From Spirochaetales bacterium (GTDB taxonomy: Bacteria > Spirochaetota > Spirochaetia > SZUA-6 > DRHE01), in assembly GCA_016935715.1 (NCBI GenBank), contig JAFGQJ010000029.1, positions 1-17,510 of the forward strand: a DNA stretch of 17,510 nucleotides, written 5' to 3'. The notes beneath the pieces were generated by a model. The model saw only the letters and a list, made by a program, of their open reading frames with translations, had not been told where the DNA came from and did no database searches. A program made the position numbers and the translations under genes. Below, one piece after another: positions 12,608-17,510 of the stretch. The stretch's first letter is position 1. Each line of letters opens with the position of its first letter.

Positions 12608-15115
12608 ATGAGTCAGAGCTCCCTCCAGCAGGATTTCGAAACAGAAACGATCCAGCGATCGATTCGCCAGGTTAAACTCTCGGCGGTCGTATCGAGCATC
12701 GCCTTCATGCTTTTCAACATCCTGGACTATTTCATGTATCCGGATCTGTACACGCAGTTGCTGGTCATTCGACTCGGCGTGGTCGTATTGAACATCGGCG
12801 TATTCTTTCTGGTAAGGACGAGTTTGGGCAGCAGGCATCCCAGGGAGATCGCCATGTTCGAGTATCTCATCTACGGCCTGTCCATCGTGTTGATGATCCA
12901 TCTGGCCGGAGGTTATATCAGCCCCTACTATGCGGGTATCAACATCGTCCTGTTCGGTTTCATCTTCATCCTTCCCCTGGATGTCGTCAGGACGGCGATC
13001 GTGTGCGCCCTGATCTATATAGCGTATCTGGGGCCGATCCTTCTCAGCCAGGAGATATCCGACTTTGCCATCTTCCTGAACAATAATTTCTTCCTGGTGT
13101 GCACGACTTTACTCGCGATCCTTACCTCCCACCTGTCCACCCAGATGCGCTTCAAGGAGTTCAGCTCCCGCTACAGCCTCGCCGAAGCGAACGACGAGCT
13201 GAAAAAACTGGATGTCCTCAAGTCCCAGTTTTTCGCCAACGTCAGCCACGAGGTCCGGACCCCCCTCACCTCGATCATCAGCCCAATCCAGAGCCTCTAC
13301 CAGGGCGACATCGGAGAGATGGCGCCCGAGCAGTCCAGGCTTGTCAGTCAGATGTACAGAAACAGCCTGAAGCTCCTGGACATGATCAATCAGATGCTCG
13401 ATTTTTCCAAATTCGAAGCAGGGAAGATGGAACTGCGTCTGGGGGCCGTGGACCTGGATGAGACGGTGCGCGACATCATGGCCGTGTTCGAAGACGTCAC
13501 GGAGCGGAAAGGAATAAAGCTCGGCTACGTCAGGGAAACAAACATTCCGCCCGTATACCTCGATGCGGACAAGATCGAGCGGATACTCATGAACCTGCTG
13601 CGCAACGCCATCAAGTTCACCGAGAGCGGCTCGATAACCGTACGCACCGGGCGAAAGCAGGGTTCGATTATGATCGAGGTGGAAGACACCGGCATCGGCA
13701 TCCCCCGGGACCACCTGCCCGACATCTTCAAGAGATTCCAGCAGGTGGATACTTCCAGCACCCGAAGATACGAGGGAACCGGCCTGGGCCTGACGATCGT
13801 CAAGGAAGCGGTGGAGCTGATGAAAGGGAACATCCAGGCGTTCAGCGAGGAGGGAAAGGGAACCCGCTTTCTGATACTCCTTCCGGACAATCTCGACAAG
13901 CTGGTACCGGATGCCTTTATCGAGAGGCGTTACGACGAGCGGCGCAAGCTGAGCCTCAGCTTTGGAGGAGAGGAGAGGCGGAAATCAGAACGCAGAAAGG
14001 CGGACCTGAGCAAGGTATCGGTGGACGATCTGGCCTTGATCGAGCGGGAGCTCTACCCTGTGGAACCGGCGGATGAAAGGTACGGTGAGACCGTGCCTGC
14101 CGGCGACACCGATGTCGTCCTGCTGGTGGAGGACAACGCGGATCTTCGTCACTACGTCAGCAAGATGCTCAAGCGCTTCGGGCATGATGTGATTACCGCA
14201 CAAGACGGGCTCGACGGCTGGCATCGGGTACGGAACGATCACCCGGATATCATCGTCACCGATGTGATGATGCCGCGGATGGACGGCTTCGAGCTGGTGA
14301 GCAAAATGAAGTCGGATGAAAACACAATGCACATCCCGGTGATCCTGATCACCGCGAAGCATGAGCTGGATTCCAAGATCGAAGGGTTGAAAACGGGGGC
14401 CGACGACTATCTGTCCAAGCCGGTCAATATCCGGGAGCTGGACGCCAGGATCAAGAACCTGCTGACCATGCGGAAATTCCAGCTCGCCCTTGCCCGCACC
14501 GAGGAGTTGAAGACCCGAATGGAGGAGCTGAGCATGAGCTTCTCCCAGTCCCTGGAAATGCGGGATTCCAAGACCGCCGGCCATTCCCGGGACGTGCTGT
14601 CTCTGGGCACGATGATAGCCGAGGAGATCGGGTTGGAGGTCGACCAGGTTCTCCGGGATTCCCTTCTGCTGCACGACATCGGCAAGCTCGGCATTCCGGA
14701 TCGGATACTTCTCAAGGAATCGTCTCTCTCCGAGGAGGAGTGGGAGGTGATGAAGACTCACTCCGAGCTGGGGGCCAATCTACTGGGGAATCATGAATCC
14801 TACAGGGAAGTGAGCCGTATCGTGCTGGCCCACCAGGAGCACTTCGACGGAACCGGATACCCCAACGGGCTGAAGGGCAGAGAGATCCCGCTCAATGCCC
14901 GGATTATCGCCATCGCCGATGCCTATCACGCCATGACGAGCGACAGACCGTACCGCAGAGCCCTTTCCCCATCCACCGCAGCCAGGGAGCTGCTGAAACA
15001 CAGCGGCAGTCAGTTCGATCCCAAGCTGGTAAAGGCCTTCATAGATGGATTGCTGAAAAGAGGGGAGATCAGCAAAAGCGATCTGCAGGTTGCCAGAGCA
15101 CGAGTCCGCTCATAG
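12608..15115 (+). CDS. Membrane hybrid histidine kinase with receiver and HD-GYP c-di-GMP phosphodiesterase
   Basis: An 835-residue signalling protein. About six hydrophobic segments (roughly 23-40, 48-70, 84-100, 104-122, 127-147, 156-176) form the sensor. HisKA follows with phospho-acceptor H214 (SHEVRTPL), then the ATPase domain: N box NLLRNAIKFT (329-338), DTGIGIP (360-366) and GTGLGLTIVKE (390-400). A basic linker rich in ERR repeats (439-464) leads to a receiver domain with VEDN (507-510), acceptor D552 and K604, and then an HD-GYP domain: HD (689-690), H718, HQEHFDGTGYP (742-752) and ADAYHAMTSDRPYR (770-783). HD-GYP enzymes hydrolyse c-di-GMP to pGpG or GMP. Deviations: Q743 where HHE is usual, and H774 in place of the second Asp of ADxxDAL. 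The ATG at 12608 has GAGGA 7 bases upstream; a longer frame from 12428 would overlap the radical SAM gene. It closes the operon, so it probably sets the c-di-GMP level seen by the PilZ fusion. The 3' end overlaps lepB by 6 bases. Confidence 0.93.
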   Translation: MSQSSLQQDFETETIQRSIRQVKLSAVVSSIAFMLFNILDYFMYPDLYTQLLVIRLGVVVLNIGVFFLVRTSLGSRHPREIAMFEYLIYGLSIVLMIHLAGGYISPYYAGINIVLFGFIFILPLDVVRTAIVCALIYIAYLGPILLSQEISDFAIFLNNNFFLVCTTLLAILTSHLSTQMRFKEFSSRYSLAEANDELKKLDVLKSQFFANVSHEVRTPLTSIISPIQSLYQGDIGEMAPEQSRLVSQMYRNSLKLLDMINQMLDFSKFEAGKMELRLGAVDLDETVRDIMAVFEDVTERKGIKLGYVRETNIPPVYLDADKIERILMNLLRNAIKFTESGSITVRTGRKQGSIMIEVEDTGIGIPRDHLPDIFKRFQQVDTSSTRRYEGTGLGLTIVKEAVELMKGNIQAFSEEGKGTRFLILLPDNLDKLVPDAFIERRYDERRKLSLSFGGEERRKSERRKADLSKVSVDDLALIERELYPVEPADERYGETVPAGDTDVVLLVEDNADLRHYVSKMLKRFGHDVITAQDGLDGWHRVRNDHPDIIVTDVMMPRMDGFELVSKMKSDENTMHIPVILITAKHELDSKIEGLKTGADDYLSKPVNIRELDARIKNLLTMRKFQLALARTEELKTRMEELSMSFSQSLEMRDSKTAGHSRDVLSLGTMIAEEIGLEVDQVLRDSLLLHDIGKLGIPDRILLKESSLSEEEWEVMKTHSELGANLLGNHESYREVSRIVLAHQEHFDGTGYPNGLKGREIPLNARIIAIADAYHAMTSDRPYRRALSPSTAARELLKHSGSQFDPKLVKAFIDGLLKRGEISKSDLQVARARVRS

Positions 15116-15859
15116 TCTGCCGCTTCGCGGCAGCGGCCAGTAGCGAAAAATCACCCTGCCCACGATTTGATCCCGTGCGACCGGTCCCCAGGAACGGGAA
15201 TCACTCGATCCCTGACGATTGTCTCCCAGAAGAAAGTACTGGCCTTTTCCCAGCGTTACCGGCGGACGCTCCCCGGAGAAGGGAAACTCTTTGGCCCACC
15301 CTTCGGGCAGAGAATCCAGGATGAGCTCGTACGAGCCGGCAATCAATTCCTGTTCCGCGACGAACTCGGTGCGGTTTTCGGGGCGGATGTAGGCGATGAA
15401 CCCGGAGATCCTGACCGTATCGCCGGGCACGGCCACGATCCTCTTGACCATGTAGGCCGGGATCCGTCTCCCGGACTCGTCCCGCACCACGCTGCCCCGC
15501 TGGAATGAGAAGAAGCGGATCAGGGGCTCGAACAGGGACAGGGGCAGTTTCGGCCGGCTGTACAGCGGAGAACGGATGACCACGATATCCCCGCGCCCGG
15601 GTTCCCGCACCGCCGGAAGCCTGGCTGAAAAGAACAGTATCCGGGCACCGTATATCAGGGGGGAAACCAGGATGCGATCCCGGGGTTCCAAAAGGGGCTC
15701 CATGGAGCCGGATTCCACCTGAAACGCAGCCAGGAACATGCTGGAGATCACGAGATAGAGAATTAAAGTGGCGATGAGCAGCTTGAACAGCTTGCGAACG
15801 AGCCCTCTGCGCGCGCGGCCTGCGAAACCGGAGCTGTAGTGTTCGTAGGTCGAATACAT
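15110..15859 (-). CDS. lepB: Signal peptidase I (second copy)
   Basis: A 249-residue type I signal peptidase that cleaves leader peptides of exported proteins on the outer face of the inner membrane. One N-terminal membrane anchor (about 24-47) follows a basic stretch. Nucleophile S52 lies in ESGSMEP, the general base K139 in YMVKRIVAVPGD, and the box E motif GDNRQGSSDSR at 212-222. The catalytic Ser-Lys dyad is intact. Its ATG (15857-15859) touches the TAG of the preceding lepB with no gap, so translation is coupled. It converges with the kinase gene and overlaps it by 6 bases, with no clear terminator between. It shares only the catalytic boxes with its neighbour, so it is not a recent duplicate. 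Confidence 0.95.
   Translation of the reverse strand: MYSTYEHYSSGFAGRARRGLVRKLFKLLIATLILYLVISSMFLAAFQVESGSMEPLLEPRDRILVSPLIYGARILFFSARLPAVREPGRGDIVVIRSPLYSRPKLPLSLFEPLIRFFSFQRGSVVRDESGRRIPAYMVKRIVAVPGDTVRISGFIAYIRPENRTEFVAEQELIAGSYELILDSLPEGWAKEFPFSGERPPVTLGKGQYFLLGDNRQGSSDSRSWGPVARDQIVGRVIFRYWPLPRSGRL
15118..15132. repeat. Short perfect hairpin at the convergent gene junction
   Basis: TGCCGC (15118-15123) and GCGGCA (15127-15132) pair perfectly with a TTC loop, two bases after the kinase stop and inside the lepB coding end. There is no T run on either strand. It may stabilise or pause the operon mRNA, but it also simply encodes part of LepB. Confidence 0.35.
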
Positions 15860-16885
15860 CTAACGGATGCCGCCGAGCCGGCCAAGAGGCCAGTACCGGA
15901 AAAGGGCGCGCCCCAGTACTTTATCCATACTGACGGGTCCGAAATAGCGGGCATCCCGGGAGTCGTCCCGGTTGTCTCCCATCGGAAAAATCCGATTTTC
16001 CGGAACGTACCAGCCCCTTTCCAGCAGCCGCCACTGGCTGTGCAACAGGTGACTGTAGGGTTTCAGAGCGTAGAGACTCTTGTACCGCCACTTTTCCACC
16101 GCAACATTGTCGATCAGGCTCTGCTGGCGCCACGAGACGCTTCCGCTGTCGTTTTTCGTGGTCCAGAAATAACGGCTGATCGCCTCATCCTGATCCTCCG
16201 ACGGCTGCAAGCCGCTGTCCAGCAGGGCCAGCCCGATTCCGGCTTTTCTGAAGTATTCATACTCGGAAGGCGCGAACATCCTGCGAATATTGTATTCGAA
16301 TCCCAGGGTCTCCTTGAGCTCCTCCTCGGGGATCCACCCCGGTTCCCCGGGCAGGAGGAACTCCACGTTGCCCTGATTCAGCCGCAGTCGGTCGCCGGGC
16401 ATGCCGACCGCCCGTTTGATCAGAAAGTGGTGCTTGGGATTGCCGAACTCATCCCTGTCGATGTCGACGAGGGAAAGAGTCACCATGTAGATCACTCTCT
16501 GCAGGATGTCCTTCACGGGGCCGATCGGGATATAGGAAGGGTTTTCAAAGATCACCACCTCCCCCCGCCTGGGTTTTCTGGGAAAGTCCAGCTTCATCAT
16601 GCCGGGAACGAGCTCGGGGCCGTAGATCAGTTTATTGACGAATATCCGGTCTCCGATTTCGAGTGTAGAAACCATCGACTGGGAGGGAATCTGGTACGCC
16701 TGTAGAAGGAACTGATTGATCAGCAGCACGATCAGCACTGCGGAACCGATCGCTTCCAGCCAGTCCAGGACTACATTCTTCTGCTTCTGCCGTTCTTTTT
16801 TGGCCAGCCTGCGACGCTTGCGCCAGGTGAGAAAGCGCTCTGTTTGCCTCTGGATTTTCTCACCCCATTGCGATTGTTCCGCCAT
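15860..16885 (-). CDS. lepB: Signal peptidase I (first copy, with large insert)
   Basis: A 341-residue type I signal peptidase. A charged cytoplasmic N-terminus rich in Lys and Arg (about 10-37) leads to one membrane anchor (about 45-63). The catalytic serine is S70 in IPSQSM, the lysine is K157 in FLIKRAVGMPGD, and the C-terminal box is GDNRDDSRDAR (303-313). Between the lysine box and the last box is an insert (about 175-290) much longer than in its neighbour. It contains aromatic and acidic segments such as the stretch around EYEYFRKAG and lies in the periplasmic region of the fold. The ATG is supported by GAGGAGAATC upstream (GGAG 8 bases before the start). It heads a two-gene operon from a promoter that overlaps the divergent PEGA promoter. 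Confidence 0.95.
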   Translation of the reverse strand: MAEQSQWGEKIQRQTERFLTWRKRRRLAKKERQKQKNVVLDWLEAIGSAVLIVLLINQFLLQAYQIPSQSMVSTLEIGDRIFVNKLIYGPELVPGMMKLDFPRKPRRGEVVIFENPSYIPIGPVKDILQRVIYMVTLSLVDIDRDEFGNPKHHFLIKRAVGMPGDRLRLNQGNVEFLLPGEPGWIPEEELKETLGFEYNIRRMFAPSEYEYFRKAGIGLALLDSGLQPSEDQDEAISRYFWTTKNDSGSVSWRQQSLIDNVAVEKWRYKSLYALKPYSHLLHSQWRLLERGWYVPENRIFPMGDNRDDSRDARYFGPVSMDKVLGRALFRYWPLGRLGGIR

Positions 16886-16936
16886 CCTGATTCTCCTCGA
16901 AACCGACGCCTCTTCGGGCCGGTATCACCCGTTATT

Positions 16937-16964
16937 AGTATCATGAATCCTCTCGGATTGACAA
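16937..16964 (-). promoter_or_regulatory. Promoter of the lepB-lepB operon
   Basis: On the minus strand TTGTCA (16959-16964; 5 of 6 consensus bases) and GATACT (16937-16942; 4 of 6) are 16 bases apart. Transcription would begin near 16930, giving a leader of about 45 bases. Its -35 box overlaps the -35 box of the plus-strand PEGA promoter, so the two cannot easily be occupied together. Confidence 0.5.
16946..16959. promoter_or_regulatory. Candidate operator in the divergent promoter
   Basis: AATCC (16946-16950) and GGATT (16955-16959) form an inverted repeat around TCTC. It lies in the spacer of the lepB promoter and runs into the -35 box of the PEGA promoter, so a bound protein could affect both. 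It is short and may be chance. Confidence 0.25.
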
Positions 16965-16986
16965 GGCAAACGGCCACTCCTATAAT
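16958..16986 (+). promoter_or_regulatory. Perfect-consensus sigma-70 promoter of the PEGA gene
   Basis: TTGACA (16958-16963), a 17-base spacer and TATAAT (16981-16986) match the sigma-70 consensus at all twelve positions with optimal spacing. Transcription should start near 16993, only about four bases before the ATG at 16997, and no Shine-Dalgarno sequence lies between. This implies strong transcription of a leaderless message. Confidence 0.85.
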
Positions 16987-16996
16987 TGCCCGAGCT

Positions 16997-17510
16997 ATGG
17001 CCAAAAAGAAGCGAAAGCCGGTCCGGCGGAAACCGCAACCCGCGGAAACGCAGGCCGATCAGAGTGAGGTTCGCCTGCGACCGTTTCTCGGCGTGTCTCC
17101 GGGTTTGTACCTGACGATCCTGTATACCCTGGTGATCGTTTTCATCCTGTTCATGCTCCTGTTCTTCAAGGGGCTGCGAGACAAAGGGGAATACCTGCGT
17201 GTCACGACCTTTCCGCCCGGAGCATCCGTGAGGGTCGACGGTCGATACGTGGGTACCACTCCCTGTGAAACCCTGGTCAAACAGGGGACCCGCACGGTTG
17301 CGGTCACGAAACCTCACTATGCTCCCTACTCTCTCGAGGATGAGTTCAAGGCGCCGATATTCGCCACTCTCTTCGTTCGCCCCCGCCGGGATCTGAAGAT
17401 CGAACTGCAGATCGCCGAAGCCTCTGCTCTGGTCAAGAGCGGAGTCGAGGATTTTGCAGCCAATCCCCACATCCCCGAGATTCTGATGGAGACCGTGCTG
17501 GGAGCGGCGA
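16997..17510 (+). CDS. PEGA-domain membrane protein (N-terminal part)
   Basis: An open frame of 171 codons that leaves the window at its right edge. A lysine/arginine-rich cytoplasmic N-terminus (MAKKKRKPVRRKP) is followed by a single membrane segment (about 38-58, LYLTILYTLVIVFILFMLLFF), so the rest should be extracytoplasmic. Residues about 67-110 form a PEGA repeat: LRVTTFPPGASVRVDGRYVGTTP, then a basic, aromatic strand ending in KPHYAPYS. PEGA domains are small beta-sandwich modules of surface or envelope proteins, common in spirochaetes. The start is fixed by the perfect promoter 10 bases upstream and the lack of any earlier in-frame start. What follows the PEGA repeat cannot be seen, so no specific function is assigned. 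Confidence 0.85.
   Translation, partial: MAKKKRKPVRRKPQPAETQADQSEVRLRPFLGVSPGLYLTILYTLVIVFILFMLLFFKGLRDKGEYLRVTTFPPGASVRVDGRYVGTTPCETLVKQGTRTVAVTKPHYAPYSLEDEFKAPIFATLFVRPRRDLKIELQIAEASALVKSGVEDFAANPHIPEILMETVLGAA

Overview
The window reads as a gene-dense chromosomal stretch from a moderately GC-rich, double-membrane bacterium. Two points favour Spirochaetota: the order yebC-ruvC-ruvA-ruvB-queA, and a membrane-anchored PEGA protein beside tandem signal peptidases. This placement is an inference from content and I hold it only moderately. No tRNA, rRNA, insertion sequence, phage gene or CRISPR array was seen.

Layout. Positions 1-3047 (minus) carry yebC-ruvC-ruvA-ruvB-queA, an operon for Holliday-junction processing and tRNA queuosine synthesis. 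Each gene overlaps the next, and queA runs off the left edge. Positions 3349-5601 (minus) hold a threonine aldolase followed by a DAACS-family transporter. They share a promoter with a perfect TATAAT box and end at a weak terminator. Positions 5602-5963 form a regulatory gap with a minus-strand terminator, a doubtful micro-ORF, two long T tracts and a divergent promoter.

Positions 5964-15115 (plus) form one tightly packed five-gene operon and are the most interesting part. In order they encode: a 1206-residue fusion with three PilZ (c-di-GMP receptor) motifs, a LuxD-like acyl-transferase/thioesterase domain and a SAM methyltransferase; a shortened AMP-forming acyl-ligase-like protein with unusual motifs; an acyl carrier protein; a B12-binding-type radical SAM enzyme; and a membrane hybrid histidine kinase with receiver and HD-GYP (c-di-GMP phosphodiesterase) domains. 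My reading, as inference, is a c-di-GMP-gated pathway that builds or modifies an ACP-bound acyl product, with the enzyme that removes c-di-GMP encoded in the same transcript. I do not know this cluster as a described system.

Positions 15110-16885 (minus) carry two adjacent signal peptidase I genes. From 16997 (plus) a PEGA-domain membrane protein begins and runs off the right edge. The divergent promoters between lepB and the PEGA gene overlap in their -35 boxes. The PEGA promoter matches the sigma-70 consensus perfectly, and its start codon lies only 10 bases past the -10 box, which implies a leaderless mRNA. The large PilZ fusion gene has a similar arrangement.
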